Of a stretch of DNA of 64,000 nt, positions 9,387-18,013 are shown piece by piece (the stretch's first letter is position 1; each line of letters starts with the position of its first letter). The stretch comes from Phaeovulum molybdatiresistens (lineage in GTDB: Bacteria > Pseudomonadota > Alphaproteobacteria > Rhodobacterales > Rhodobacteraceae): contig NZ_JAMJFX010000019.1 of the NCBI RefSeq assembly GCF_023544865.1, positions 1-64,000 of the forward strand, read 5' to 3'. A program made the translations under genes and the position numbers. The notes beneath the pieces are model-generated. The model had not been told where the DNA came from and ran no database searches. It worked only from the letters and a program-made list of their open reading frames with translations.

Positions 9387-9758
9387 TTATTTTTCTTCGG
9401 GAATATCCCTCAGCAACGCTTGCATCGCCTCCAGCCGTGTGGCGCCAGCGTTGGCGGCCTCCATCTCGAAGGCGCGATAGAGGCCCAGGACATGGCGGCC
9501 CGTATCGGTCAACACCGCGCCGCCGCCACCCGGCCCCCCACGCGTGCTGTCCACCAGCGGTTCGCGAAACATCGCGTTCAGCGTGCCGATCAGCTGCCAG
9601 GCACGCTTGTAGCTCATCCCCATTTCGCGCCCCGCCGCAGCGATGGACCCGCAACGGTCAATGCGTTCGAGCAACTCAGCCTTGCCGGGGCCGATCATTT
9701 CGGCGTCACCGAAGACGATGCGGATGCGCAGGCGGGGGCGATCGGTTTTGTTTTCCAT
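9387..9758 (-). CDS. modE: ModE-type winged-helix molybdenum regulator (DNA-binding domain only)
   Basis: A 123-aa protein with the LysR-like winged helix of ModE: ELLERIDRCGSIAAAGREMGMSYKRAW, then GGPGGGGAVLTDTG as the wing region. It lacks the C-terminal molybdate-binding (MOP/TOBE) domains of full-length ModE, so it is a short ModE-N type. It lies immediately upstream of modABC in the same direction and probably represses it through the palindrome at 9338-9359. How it would sense molybdate without a MOP domain is not evident. Confidence 0.85.
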   Translation of the reverse strand: MENKTDRPRLRIRIVFGDAEMIGPGKAELLERIDRCGSIAAAGREMGMSYKRAWQLIGTLNAMFREPLVDSTRGGPGGGGAVLTDTGRHVLGLYRAFEMEAANAGATRLEAMQALLRDIPEEK

Positions 9759-9894
9759 ATCGCCACATTCGTCTCAGCACTCTCGATTTGCAAGTATGCA
9801 GGAATAGGCGACCACGCCCCAAGAGTATCCGCTTTTTTATAGGTAGAAGCTCGCGTCTGTGGCCGAAAGGAAGCTTGGTAGCGACTTTGGGGCC

Positions 9895-10494
9895 TCATTC
9901 CAGATCGACGCCGCCGAGGCGCGGCGCATGGACATGCGTTCGGACCAAGAACGCAGCGGCCGCGCCACCGATGGCACCAAAGAGGTGCGCTTCCCAAGAC
10001 ACGCCAGGCTGGCCTGGAAGAACGCCCCAGAGAATGGAATCAAATAGGACCCCGACCACCAATGCCGCGCCTAGCGTGATCAGCGAGCGATCCACGAGGC
10101 CGCGCACGACGAGGAAACCGAACCAGCCGAAGACCAGTCCCGACGCGCCGATATGGATAGCGGAGCTGCCGAACACCCAGACTAGGCCTCCCCCGAGGCC
10201 GATCACCACGGCGTTCACCGGCAGCAAGGCCCTCGTGGTTGTTGCCACCAGCAGTCCACCCATCACCAGAAGCGGCGGCGTATTGGCCATCAGGTGACCG
10301 AAGCTTCCATGCAGGAGGGGCATTGCGATGACACCATCCAACCCACCGAGGTATCGTGGGATCAGCCCGAACGCCCGGTTCAGGCCATAGCCGGTGATCC
10401 AGTTGACGACCTGGATCGCCCAGAGCAGGGCGACAAAAGCAACAAGCGCCGCGGCGCGCGGCATAAAGGCGCGCATGTGATCCCGGTTCATCAT
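9895..10494 (-). CDS. Rhomboid family intramembrane serine protease
   Basis: A 199-aa membrane protein with about six helices. Visible hallmarks are [11 protein letters not shown] (the HxxxN region), the active-site GASG ([13 protein letters not shown]) and a catalytic His in the last helix ([16 protein letters not shown]). It should cleave membrane proteins within the bilayer. The start is taken at the first of two adjacent ATGs (10494). The frame is open to 10593, but that stretch lacks membrane character. It stands alone between the mod cassette and the 10800 gene. Confidence 0.85.
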   Translation of the reverse strand: MMNRDHMRAFMPRAAALVAFVALLWAIQVVNWITGYGLNRAFGLIPRYLGGLDGVIAMPLLHGSFGHLMANTPPLLVMGGLLVATTTRALLPVNAVVIGLGGGLVWVFGSSAIHIGASGLVFGWFGFLVVRGLVDRSLITLGAALVVGVLFDSILWGVLPGQPGVSWEAHLFGAIGGAAAAFLVRTHVHAPRLGGVDLE

Positions 10495-10742
10495 GGCGGC
10501 GACAGTAGACGTCTCCGCAAGGCCTTCAACGGCTTTCACGCGCCGTTGGGAAACGGCTAGAAGACCGAGGTTCAGCGCGGCGGACCTCGCCACGGCTCAA
10601 ACCAAGAGCGCGGCTGCCTACCGAAGGCTATGGCGAGGCATCAGAGCTTGATCTTCAGGAATGGAGAACGCCATTCCATCCCTTGTCGCACTCCTTCGAA
10701 GCACGACCGAAGCGCACGCCGTCCCCGTGGCGATCAAATCCG

Positions 10743-10773
10743 CTTGCTATCGTTAGTGTTGTTTTGTATCGCC
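10743..10773 (+). promoter_or_regulatory. 31-bp repeated promoter-like element, copy 2
   Basis: It begins CTTGCTATCGTT and ends TTGTATCGCC, differing at two positions from the minus-strand copy at 4245-4275. It lies 27 bp upstream of the ATG at 10800, where a promoter would be expected. The surrounding 10495-10799 gap between divergent genes holds nothing else I can recognise. Confidence 0.55.
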
Positions 10774-10799
10774 GCACCATTATAGCTGGAGTCGGCGTC

Positions 10800-11456
10800 A
10801 TGAATCACAAGGTCCGGACCGCAGCAGCAGCTGCGGCCATCACAGTATCGAGCCTCGTCGGTTCGATCGAGCCGGCGCAAGCCTACCAGGTCGACTGTGC
10901 CATTCTGCTCTGTCTCGCGGGCGGCTGGCCGGCATCGGCGCCCTGTGCCCATGCGCGTGCGGTCTTCATCCGCAGGATCACACCCTGGCCGATCGAGCCA
11001 CCCTTGCAGATCTGGCGTTGCCCGATGGGGGCGTCGTTCAACGCCCCTTCCCCGCTCTCGCCGATGGACCGGCTTTACGACATCGCCTTCCAGGAGGCAC
11101 CTCAGGCCAGCGTTCCGCAAGCTCCCCTGCCCCTGGTCGAAGTCCAATCTGACGAGCAAGCCGACATCGACATTTCGGGCGACGCCTTCGACTTCGTCCG
11201 GAGCATCCGTGTCTTTCACATCCAGTTCAGCCAGCGCGAAAACAGTGAAGGCGACTGCAACCGTTACGACGCCACGCGCCTCGGTTCCTACGGTCTGCAG
11301 GGTGACTATCGATGGACACGGTCGAGTGTCGCCCAGGTCCCGCCCGCATCACAGCTGCCCGACACCGGGCACTGCAACTGGGTCAGCTACCGCTCGGTCT
11401 TCGTGGACTGGCGGGATCACGAGGGGAACTACGGTTTCGAAGAGGTCCGCTACTGA
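10800..11456 (+). CDS. Secreted protein with TrbM-like Cys motif
   Basis: A 218-aa exported protein starting at ATG 10800 with a CTGGAG ribosome binding site. A signal peptide ends near PAQA (residue ~27). The mature N-terminus carries several Cys in a DCAILLCLAGGWP...CAHARAVF...WRCP arrangement that resembles TrbM-type conjugation proteins. The C-terminal half (from about residue 120) is a separate domain. It shares its upstream element with the virB operon, which supports a transfer-related periplasmic role. The TrbM link is by eye and should be treated as tentative. Confidence 0.6.
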   Translation: MNHKVRTAAAAAAITVSSLVGSIEPAQAYQVDCAILLCLAGGWPASAPCAHARAVFIRRITPWPIEPPLQIWRCPMGASFNAPSPLSPMDRLYDIAFQEAPQASVPQAPLPLVEVQSDEQADIDISGDAFDFVRSIRVFHIQFSQRENSEGDCNRYDATRLGSYGLQGDYRWTRSSVAQVPPASQLPDTGHCNWVSYRSVFVDWRDHEGNYGFEEVRY

Positions 11457-11467
11457 ATTTGCCCGGG

Positions 11468-11482
11468 CCTGCCGGTGGCAGG
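11468..11482 (+). terminator. Small hairpin after the secreted-protein gene
   Basis: CCTGCC and GGCAGG form a 6-bp stem around GGT just 12 bp after the stop of the 10800 gene. There is no T-run, so it is a weak intrinsic-terminator candidate. Confidence 0.35.
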
Positions 11483-11619
11483 TCCGCACCTGATCATCTT
11501 GCACCTGTGACGGTGCACCGAACCCAAAAAGGGAAACGACGCCAGACCGAAAAGCCTGACGCCGCACTAGAAGAACCCGTGAACAAGGATCTTCTAGCGC
11601 ACTGTCCGAACCGCCGCAA

Positions 11620-11640
11620 CCAGCAAAGTTGTTTTGCTGG
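11620..11640 (+). promoter_or_regulatory. Inverted repeat upstream of the 11695 gene
   Basis: Perfect 8-bp arms CCAGCAAA (11620-11627) and TTTGCTGG (11633-11640) flank GTTGT, and a related half site TGTTGTTTGCT follows at about 11648. It lies 55 bp before the ATG of a winged-helix protein, so it could be an autoregulatory operator. A second small hairpin (GTCTC/GAGAC) around 11672-11687 covers the ribosome binding site. Confidence 0.45.
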
Positions 11641-11694
11641 CAAGAATGTTGTTTGCTCTAGGCATGGGGTCGTCTCTCACAGGAGACACCGACT

Positions 11695-12537
11695 ATGGAA
11701 CCCACGACCGGCCTGATCCTGAGACGGATCACCCAGACAGAGCTGTCTGTTTCCGCCCATAAGCTGGCGACCGTCATCCTCGACGCCATCGCGTGGAAGG
11801 AGGGTTACAACGGATTACCCCGCGGGACGGCCGCCTTCACCCTCGCCGACCTGGCGTCCAAGATGGGCATCTCGCGCCAGTACCTGACCGAGCTGCTGGC
11901 TGAACTCGAGGCGTCCGAGCTGGAGTTGAAGCGAGAGAAGCCCAACGGCAAGTTCGCGCCCTGGCTGTTTCGCTTCACGGCCTTCGATACTGAGGACGAA
12001 GATCAGGATGTTGCGTCAGGCACAGGCGACACATCACTATCTAGAGAAAGAAATAACAAAACTATTTTTTCAGGACAGATCACCATTTCTGAAGCATCCA
12101 ACGTCTTTCAGACGTGTTGGGCGGACCTGATCAAGGCAGCAAAGAGGGCCCTGCCCTGCTGGAACGTCGACACGCAGGTGATCTGGGACCGCTTCCTTGC
12201 CTTCAACCGGGCGCGCGGTAACGACAGGGTTCCTGCCGGCTACCTGCTCGGGTTCATGCGCCGATGGCGAACCTCACCCGGTTCGGAAAGCCGACCAGCG
12301 GAAGCGCCAACTCCGCAGCGGGTGGCTGGCCCGCGGGAGCGAGAGTTGCACGCTCAGATCAAAGCCGCACCCAGCGGCAACCGGCAGTTTCACGCGTCAG
12401 ACCTGTGTCGGCTCATTGGGCAGGCTGCCTACGACGCGCGGGTCGTCGATGTCATCCGGCAGTTCGGCTGTCCAAGATTCACTGCGACGCTCGCCGTTCA
12501 TGGGAGGGCCGTGATGGCCGGCGAGATTTCGCGATGA
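11695..12537 (+). CDS. Helix-turn-helix protein of unknown role
   Basis: A 280-aa protein. Residues ~40-85 read as a winged/helix-turn-helix (TLADLASKMGISRQYLTELLAELEAS), and a variable linker then leads to a C-terminal helical part. It has no catalytic motif that I recognise. Similar layouts occur in plasmid replication or copy-control regulators, but there is no direct evidence here. The start is the ATG at 11695, with GGAG inside a small hairpin just upstream. The segment around 12045-12120 is visibly AT-richer than its surroundings. Confidence 0.6.
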   Translation: MEPTTGLILRRITQTELSVSAHKLATVILDAIAWKEGYNGLPRGTAAFTLADLASKMGISRQYLTELLAELEASELELKREKPNGKFAPWLFRFTAFDTEDEDQDVASGTGDTSLSRERNNKTIFSGQITISEASNVFQTCWADLIKAAKRALPCWNVDTQVIWDRFLAFNRARGNDRVPAGYLLGFMRRWRTSPGSESRPAEAPTPQRVAGPRERELHAQIKAAPSGNRQFHASDLCRLIGQAAYDARVVDVIRQFGCPRFTATLAVHGRAVMAGEISR

Positions 12538-12689
12538 CTTTGCGGTGCTCCTGCGACACCGCCTGCGCGGGCTCACGTCATAGACCAGAGACGATTTCCG
12601 TCAGGCATCGAACGCATTGGCGTTGAGCAGATGGACATCGTGCGAATACCATCACGCTAAATTTCGACCGCAAGGTCACGATCACATTC

Positions 12690-13154
12690 ATGAACCAGGA
12701 GAAGCCATTGAACCTTCAACGCGCCATCGAAATCGCTGCAGAAGCCCATCGGGAACAAACCGACAAGGCCGGTGCGCCGTATCTGCTCCATCCGCTCCGG
12801 GTGATGATGTCATTAGAGACCGACGACGAACGGATCGTGGGCGTCCTGCATGACGTCGTCGAGGACGGGCCCGGCTGGACATTCGAGCGCTTGGAAAAAG
12901 AAGGGTTCTCGCCGACTGTGATCGACGCCTTGCGCCTCGTCACAAAGAGGCCCGAGGATGAAGGCGACGGCGAGGCTGTCTACGTGGGCTTCGTTCGGCG
13001 CGCCAAGGGCAACAAGATTGCGCGTCGGGTCAAGACAGCCGACATCCTCGACAACCTGAATGCGTCGCGACTAACGGCGCTGACCGAAAAAGACATGCGC
13101 CGCATGAACCGCTACCTCGCTGCTCTGCGGGAGCTGCGGGATGCAGACGCCTGA
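12690..13154 (+). CDS. HD-domain (p)ppGpp hydrolase-like protein
   Basis: A 154-aa protein matching the hydrolase half of RelA/SpoT (MESH1-like). It shows YLLHPLRVM with the first metal-ligand His, GVLHDVVED (the HD pair) and KTADILDNL (last Asp). Such small alarmone hydrolases remove the 3' pyrophosphate of (p)ppGpp or act on related nucleotides. No synthetase domain is present. It stands alone and ends convergently with the 13173-14408 gene. Confidence 0.8.
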   Translation: MNQEKPLNLQRAIEIAAEAHREQTDKAGAPYLLHPLRVMMSLETDDERIVGVLHDVVEDGPGWTFERLEKEGFSPTVIDALRLVTKRPEDEGDGEAVYVGFVRRAKGNKIARRVKTADILDNLNASRLTALTEKDMRRMNRYLAALRELRDADA

Positions 13155-13172
13155 CAGGCACGTATCCGAGTG

Positions 13173-14408
13173 TCATTGGCGCGCGGCCAGCACATCGTAG
13201 AGATCCTCAGCCGACAGCCCATCAATTCGATCAGAGGTCGACCTTGCCTCTGTCGCGCGCGCCTCGACGATCCGCCACATGCGATAGCGCCCCTGCCCCG
13301 TGACCTCCCGGATCAGGTCCCGCTCCTCCATCCAGTCGATGTTGCGCTGAACCGTTGCCCGATGCGCGCCTGTCAGTTTCTCGGCCATCTGCACCGAAAT
13401 CAGAGGCCAACTTGTGAAGAGATCCCGCAGCATCGGCGGCGTCTTGCCCGAGAGCGGCGCCATCGTTCGCTCCGCAGCCGCCGCCCAAGCCTCGATCTCC
13501 TCGAGCCTACGCAGGGCTGCGAAGGTCGCGCTCTCCATCGCGTTCAGCCAGCGCGCCAATCGGGCTGGTGGGTCCCCAATCGCGCGGAAGCCTCCTCCCC
13601 CGCCCATGGCGATCGGTGCGAAGATCGCGCCGGGCATGCTCCCTGACGGTGCGAGCTCGGTAATCGCAACACGCGCAGCCGTCACCGCAGCCTCGAGTGG
13701 ATCGTCGACCGGCGAAAGCTCCGCGACATGCCAGAGATGGAAGCCCATGCAGGCCCGCGCCACGGGATGGAGGTCCTCGGCCTGATCCATCATCGCGAGC
13801 CATCCGGCGGCCCGGTCCTCGAAGGCTTCGCGCTCTGCCATCTCGACCACGCGCGAGGGAGCCTTGGCATCTTCGATGCGCTCCCCCTGCCCCGGGCGGT
13901 CGCGCCGATCGAGAAAGGTTTCGAGGTCGCCCACACCTGACCGATGCGCCAACGGCGAGGGTCCGCCGGTCAGCCGCCGCACGGTCCAGCCGATCCGGTA
14001 CAGCGCTTGCGCATCATCCGTTACGGTCGAAACCCGCAGCGCCATGTAGAGCGACAACCGGTCGAGCCCGATCCGGTCCTGCGTGAGCCAGCTGAGATCC
14101 GCGGCTTCAATCAGGGCAAGCCGCTGCCGCCAGCCAGCCGGGCCTCGGCGCAGGCGTTCATCGAGGATTCCCAGGCGCGCAGCAACACGGGCGAGCTGCG
14201 CCGCCTGCCCGGCCTCGGCCGCGCGCCAGGCATCGACGACTTCGGATTCCTTCGCCTCAGGCGGAGGTCCGGGCGGCAGGTAATCCGGTTCGTCCTCTAT
14301 CGGCCCGGGCAGGAACCAGAGGTCGGCGTCATCCTTGCCCTCGGACGCCTCCAAGTCATCGAGAGGCATCTGGTCATAGTCCATGTTTGTAAGGCGAAAT
14401 CGGCTCAT
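13173..14408 (-). CDS. RHE_PE00001-type DUF1612/HTH protein
   Basis: A 411-aa protein with an acidic Pro-rich N-terminus, a central all-helical domain (SWLTQDRIGLDRLSLYMALR region) and a C-terminal helix-turn-helix (ISVQMAEKLTGAHRATVQRNIDWMEERDLI). This matches the DUF1612 plus HTH layout of plasmid proteins annotated RHE_PE00001 family. Its function is unknown; DNA binding is likely. On the minus strand a TATAAT box lies just upstream of the start at 14408, giving a plausible own promoter. Confidence 0.75.
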   Translation of the reverse strand: MSRFRLTNMDYDQMPLDDLEASEGKDDADLWFLPGPIEDEPDYLPPGPPPEAKESEVVDAWRAAEAGQAAQLARVAARLGILDERLRRGPAGWRQRLALIEAADLSWLTQDRIGLDRLSLYMALRVSTVTDDAQALYRIGWTVRRLTGGPSPLAHRSGVGDLETFLDRRDRPGQGERIEDAKAPSRVVEMAEREAFEDRAAGWLAMMDQAEDLHPVARACMGFHLWHVAELSPVDDPLEAAVTAARVAITELAPSGSMPGAIFAPIAMGGGGGFRAIGDPPARLARWLNAMESATFAALRRLEEIEAWAAAAERTMAPLSGKTPPMLRDLFTSWPLISVQMAEKLTGAHRATVQRNIDWMEERDLIREVTGQGRYRMWRIVEARATEARSTSDRIDGLSAEDLYDVLAARQ

Positions 14409-14598
14409 GCGCGCATTATAGAGCTATTTTGCGTGCTTGACGATGGAGTTTGAGGGGCTGCGTTTTTTTCTACTATAGAGGCGCCCGAGGCCCCTGTCTT
14501 CTCAAGAACGCTGGCGCGCCTCTCGCGGGTTTCAGCCCATAGATAAAAGGCTTCCCGAACTCAGCGGGACGAGGGAAACGCCCCTTGCGCGCGTTCAC

Positions 14599-14645
14599 AA
14601 ACGGTCGTTTATTGGCAGTATATGAATCTGCAAACGGCCTGTTTT
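14599..14645 (+). promoter_or_regulatory. Candidate recombination (res) site
   Basis: Two short dyads, AAACG-GT-CGTTT (14599-14610) and AAAC...GTTT (14632-14645), sit about 33 bp apart right before the serine recombinase ATG, around a TATATGA core. Serine resolvases often overlap their own promoter with such subsites. No experimentally known res sequence is recognised. Confidence 0.4.
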
Positions 14646-14646
14646 T

Positions 14647-15531
14647 ATGCCCTTGATCGGCTATGCGCGCGTCTCGACCGAGGATCAGACCCCCCTGCCA
14701 CAGTCGCAGGCCCTGAAATCCGCGGGCTGCGTCGAGATCCACGAAGAGCAGGCCTCGGGCGGCAACCGTGCACGGCCCGTGCTGGCCCGCGTGCTCGAGC
14801 GGATTGGCAAGGGCGACACGCTGGTCGTCGTGCGGATCGACCGCCTGGCGCGGTCCCTCTCGCATCTGTTGGAGGTGATCGAGCGGTTGGAGGCGAAAGG
14901 TGCCTTCTTCCGCTCTCTGACCGATCCGATCGACACGTCCTCGCCGCAGGGCAAGTTCACCCTGCAAGTTCTCGGCGCCGCGGCCGAGTTCGAGCGCGCC
15001 CTGATCCGCGAACGCACCAAGGCGGGGCTGGCCTCGGCGCGCAGCGAGGGTCGGATCGGCGGCAACCCGGGACTGCGCGCCCGCGATCCCGCGGCGCTTC
15101 GCAAAGTGCGGCTGGCGAGGCAAGACGGTTACATGGATCGCCTGAACGAGACGGCGCAGGACTGGGTACCGCACGTTCGTCGCCTGCGGCCCGACATGGC
15201 CTGGGAGGACGTGCTGCGCATCATCAACGGCCCCCTGCCCCATGAACGCCAGTGGACACAAAGCCGATTGCTCCGCGCTGTGAACGCGTATGTGCGGGAT
15301 GGGTTCTTGGACGAAACCGTGTTGGGCCGTGCCGGTCGCCGCGATACCGACGACCGTTTGCCGGCCATCGTTGCCGGCATCAAGGGCGCAAACCCGGAGA
15401 TTACGCTGCAAGAAATCTGCAACAGGCTCGAGAAAATGCGGGAGCGGACGCCGCGTGGGCGGACCAGCTGGCAGCCGTCATCCGTGAAGATGCTGTTGGA
15501 GCGAGCCGAGAGGCTGGGGCTGCTTGATTGA
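14647..15531 (+). CDS. Serine recombinase (resolvase/invertase family)
   Basis: A 294-aa protein. The N-terminal catalytic domain has YARVSTEDQ with the nucleophilic Ser, then VVRIDRLARS and AAEFERALIRERTKAGL, the long E helix. A C-terminal region of about 110 residues replaces the usual short HTH and holds at least one helix-turn-helix-like segment. On plasmids such enzymes resolve multimers or invert DNA, and its position directly upstream of repA favours a multimer-resolution role. The start is the ATG at 14647, with no clear ribosome binding site. Confidence 0.88.
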   Translation: MPLIGYARVSTEDQTPLPQSQALKSAGCVEIHEEQASGGNRARPVLARVLERIGKGDTLVVVRIDRLARSLSHLLEVIERLEAKGAFFRSLTDPIDTSSPQGKFTLQVLGAAAEFERALIRERTKAGLASARSEGRIGGNPGLRARDPAALRKVRLARQDGYMDRLNETAQDWVPHVRRLRPDMAWEDVLRIINGPLPHERQWTQSRLLRAVNAYVRDGFLDETVLGRAGRRDTDDRLPAIVAGIKGANPEITLQEICNRLEKMRERTPRGRTSWQPSSVKMLLERAERLGLLD

Positions 15532-15580
15532 AGTCGCGGGAATCGCCATGCGATTCTTTTGATCTGCAGTCCGTAGGCGT

Positions 15581-15598
15581 CCACAATACATATTGTGG
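15581..15598. promoter_or_regulatory. Palindrome between recombinase and repA
   Basis: Perfect 8-bp arms CCACAATA and TATTGTGG are separated by CA. A short run of CCACGAC repeats follows (about 15598-15618). It lies 190 bp upstream of repA and could be a RepA operator, a resolvase subsite or part of a terminator. Confidence 0.4.
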
Positions 15599-15787
15599 CC
15601 ACGACGCCACGACCCACGAGCTGTTGAAGTACGCTGCGAACAAGGCCACCCAACGCACTGATACTTAATGGTTTTCTCTCGTCAGAAATCAGCCCCTTCA
15701 ACGCGCATACGCCGCTCAACGGTTTGGGCTGGATTTACTCACCAAAACTGTTAAGGTCTACAAAACAATAAAGACTTGAGGGCAGTG

Positions 15788-16969
15788 ATGAGCGGGATAC
15801 GAGCCTCTCAAAGATTCGATGTCATGTCCAAGCGGCTTGGTAGCCGGTTGCGAGAACATGCGCAGGAGACCTTTCCACCGGATGCCCAGAAGGGCCTCCG
15901 CCGCTTCGCGATGCGGGAAGCGGCCGATCTCCTACGGCTCAACCAGAACACCTTCCGCCACCATGTGTCAAACCTCGAAGGCTTTCCCGAAGGTATACTC
16001 GAGGGTGGCAACCGCCGCAGTTTCTCTGCCGAGGAAATGGTCGAGGCCCAACGCGTCCTTCTTGAGACGGGCAGGATTAAGCCCGATGAGCACCCTCACA
16101 GAAGAGCCGGAGAACCGTGCCAGGTCGTGACAATCTTCAATCTGAAGGGCGGGTCCGCAAAAACGTCGACCGTAGCTCATGTTGGTCAGCTACTGGGCCT
16201 TCGCGGCTATCGGGTCCTGCTGATCGACCTCGACAGCCAGGCAAGTCTGACGAACCTGTTCGGGGTGACCCCTGAACTCGATCCGGACATGCCGACCTCC
16301 TACGATTTGATCCGGTCGGAGGGTCCCCTGCCCGCCTCCGAAATCATTCGCAAAACGAACTTCCCGACGGTCGACCTTATCCCCGCCTCCATGGACATCA
16401 TGGAGTATGAGTTTGAGGTCGCTTTGAGCTTCAGGCACGGAGCCACCACGTTCCACAGCCGGATCCGCGAAGCACTTGAGCCTGTCCTAGACAGATATGA
16501 CGTGGTGATCTTCGACACCCCGCCGCAGCTGAACTTCTCGGTGATCTCTGCCCTCTTTGCTTCCACCGGAGTCCTGATCCCGCTCAACGCGTCCATGCTT
16601 GATGTCATGTCTCTGGCAAGCTTCCTCGGTATGGCAAGCAACCTGATGGGCGTCGTCGAGGCGCATGCTCCCGAACACGGTCTAAACTTCGTGCGGGTGC
16701 TGATCACCCGCTACGAGAATACCGATGGTCCACAGGTCCAGATCTCGTCTCTGCTTCGGACGGTCCTTGGCGATGCCGTCCTCCCGGCCGAGTTCCTGAA
16801 GTCGACAGCGGTAGGTGATGCCGCCAATACGCAGCAGAGCATCTTTGAGGTCGAACCTCGCGACGTGAACCGCAGAACCTACGAGCGTGCAATCGAGTCC
16901 GTTTCGCGCGTGACCGACGAAGTCGAACGCGAAATCCTAAAGGCATGGGGGCGTAGCCATGGCGCGTAA
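15788..16969 (+). CDS. repA: RepA/ParA-type partition ATPase of a repABC replicon
   Basis: A 393-aa protein. An N-terminal MerR/HTH-like part (ADLLRLNQNTFRHHVSNLEGFPEG) is followed by a ParA ATPase with deviant Walker A KGGSAKTS (~residue 120), LLIDLDSQASLT and VIFDTPPQL. RepA segregates the plasmid with RepB and represses the repABC operon. The ATG at 15788 is preferred over the TTG at 15776 because of the purine-rich TTGAGGGCAG leader. It overlaps repB by 11 bp. Confidence 0.95.
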   Translation: MSGIRASQRFDVMSKRLGSRLREHAQETFPPDAQKGLRRFAMREAADLLRLNQNTFRHHVSNLEGFPEGILEGGNRRSFSAEEMVEAQRVLLETGRIKPDEHPHRRAGEPCQVVTIFNLKGGSAKTSTVAHVGQLLGLRGYRVLLIDLDSQASLTNLFGVTPELDPDMPTSYDLIRSEGPLPASEIIRKTNFPTVDLIPASMDIMEYEFEVALSFRHGATTFHSRIREALEPVLDRYDVVIFDTPPQLNFSVISALFASTGVLIPLNASMLDVMSLASFLGMASNLMGVVEAHAPEHGLNFVRVLITRYENTDGPQVQISSLLRTVLGDAVLPAEFLKSTAVGDAANTQQSIFEVEPRDVNRRTYERAIESVSRVTDEVEREILKAWGRSHGA

Positions 16970-17888
16970 GGTCTTCGGAGATTCCCTCAAGAACGCGATG
17001 GGCAATGCCGCGACCGCAGAAGAGGACGTGGATCTTGATCTGAAACGTACGAGCCCGACAGTCGCTCGTGCGCAAGCATCCGTGCTTGAGGAAGACAAAC
17101 ACGCCACGCGCCTGATCGACCCGAGCGCCGTGCGGATGTCCGCAGTCATGGACCGTATCGATCCGAGCGATGGCCTCGAGGAACTTGTGTCCTCGATCCG
17201 GGAGCATGGGCAAAAGGTTCCCATTCTTGTCCGCCGAACCCAGGATGGCGCACTTGAAATCGTCTATGGGCGCCGCAGGCTTCTCGCCTGTCGTGAGCTT
17301 GGTCAGAAGGTGCGCGCCACGGTCATGGAAATGACCGAAGAGGAAGCACTGATCGCCCAAGGCGTGGAGAACAATGCCCGCCAAGACCCCTCGTTTATCG
17401 AGAGGGCTTTGTTCGTCGCCGGCATCATTCGAGAACTTGGGAAAACAGACGAGACGCGCAAGAACGCCCAGACCATCGCCTATCGGGCACTCCAGATCGA
17501 TGAGTCTCTCGTCTCTCGGATGAACCGTATCGCGACGGGCATTCCGATGGAGCTGATCCAGGCCATCGGACCAGCACATGGCGTTGGTCGGCGGGTCTGG
17601 GAGAAGCTTTTCAGGCTGTGCGAGAAGGACGTTTCGAGAGCCAAGGAAGTCGCCCACGAAATCCCCCGTAGCTTGCCTGGCCCAGAGCGGCTTGACGCAG
17701 CGGTTACGCTACTCACGGCCACCAAGACAACTCCGCCCAAGGCTGAGCTAGGTGAGCGCGTGAAGATCGGCCGCAAAGGCAATCGTATCACTATCGATGT
17801 GGACGCTGATCTTGCACCACGCGTCGAAGAGGCGGTCCGAAAGCTGATCGGAGAGCTTCTTGACCGCGGTCAAGACGGCCCAAAGTGA
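16959..17888 (+). CDS. repB: RepB/ParB-type partition protein
   Basis: A 309-aa ParB-family protein with an N-terminal ParB/sulfiredoxin-like domain (DPSDGLEELVSSIREHGQKVPILVRR pattern, GRRRLLACRELG) and a central HTH (RKNAQTIAYRALQIDESLVSRMNRIA). It binds parS and connects it to RepA. A parS-like palindrome lies within its own last codons (17857-17876). The gene starts inside repA, the usual repAB coupling. Confidence 0.94.
   Translation: MARKVFGDSLKNAMGNAATAEEDVDLDLKRTSPTVARAQASVLEEDKHATRLIDPSAVRMSAVMDRIDPSDGLEELVSSIREHGQKVPILVRRTQDGALEIVYGRRRLLACRELGQKVRATVMEMTEEEALIAQGVENNARQDPSFIERALFVAGIIRELGKTDETRKNAQTIAYRALQIDESLVSRMNRIATGIPMELIQAIGPAHGVGRRVWEKLFRLCEKDVSRAKEVAHEIPRSLPGPERLDAAVTLLTATKTTPPKAELGERVKIGRKGNRITIDVDADLAPRVEEAVRKLIGELLDRGQDGPK
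17857..17876. repeat. parS-like palindrome 1 (inside repB)
   Basis: TTCTTGACCGCGGTCAAGAC differs from the other two copies only in its first base. It is embedded in the C-terminal coding end of repB. Perfect dyads of this type near repABC are the usual centromere sites bound by RepB. Confidence 0.75.
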
Positions 17889-17897
17889 CGACCCCGT

Positions 17898-17917
17898 GTC
17901 TTGACCGCGGTCAAGAC
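17898..17917. repeat. parS-like palindrome 2 (repB-repC gap)
   Basis: GTCTTGACCGCGGTCAAGAC is a perfect 20-bp palindrome 9 bp after the repB stop. It is identical to the copy downstream of repC. Confidence 0.8.
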
Positions 17918-17957
17918 ATCAAGAGCAACGAGCAGAAAACGAAAGGAGGAACGGCTA

Positions 17958-18013
17958 GAAAAGGAAAGACCCCCCGAAAGCGGTGCTTCCGAAGGGCCTC
18001 AATCAGTCTCGAC
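17958..18013 (-). ncRNA. repABC antisense counter-transcribed RNA
   Basis: The repB-repC gap carries on the minus strand a good promoter: -35 TTGAAC (18043-18048) and -10 TATCAA (18020-18025) with 17-bp spacing. Transcription would start near 18013, pass a TCAATCAG/CTGATTGA dyad and reach a GC-rich stem (CGAAAGC 17975-17981 with GCTTCCG 17985-17991) followed by a T-rich tail down to about 17958. This is the position and architecture of the ctRNA that silences repC in repABC plasmids and sets copy number and incompatibility. The ends are approximate. Confidence 0.75.

Noticed and set aside
14473..15411. 312-codon minus-strand open frame
   Set aside because: Shadow of the serine recombinase gene.
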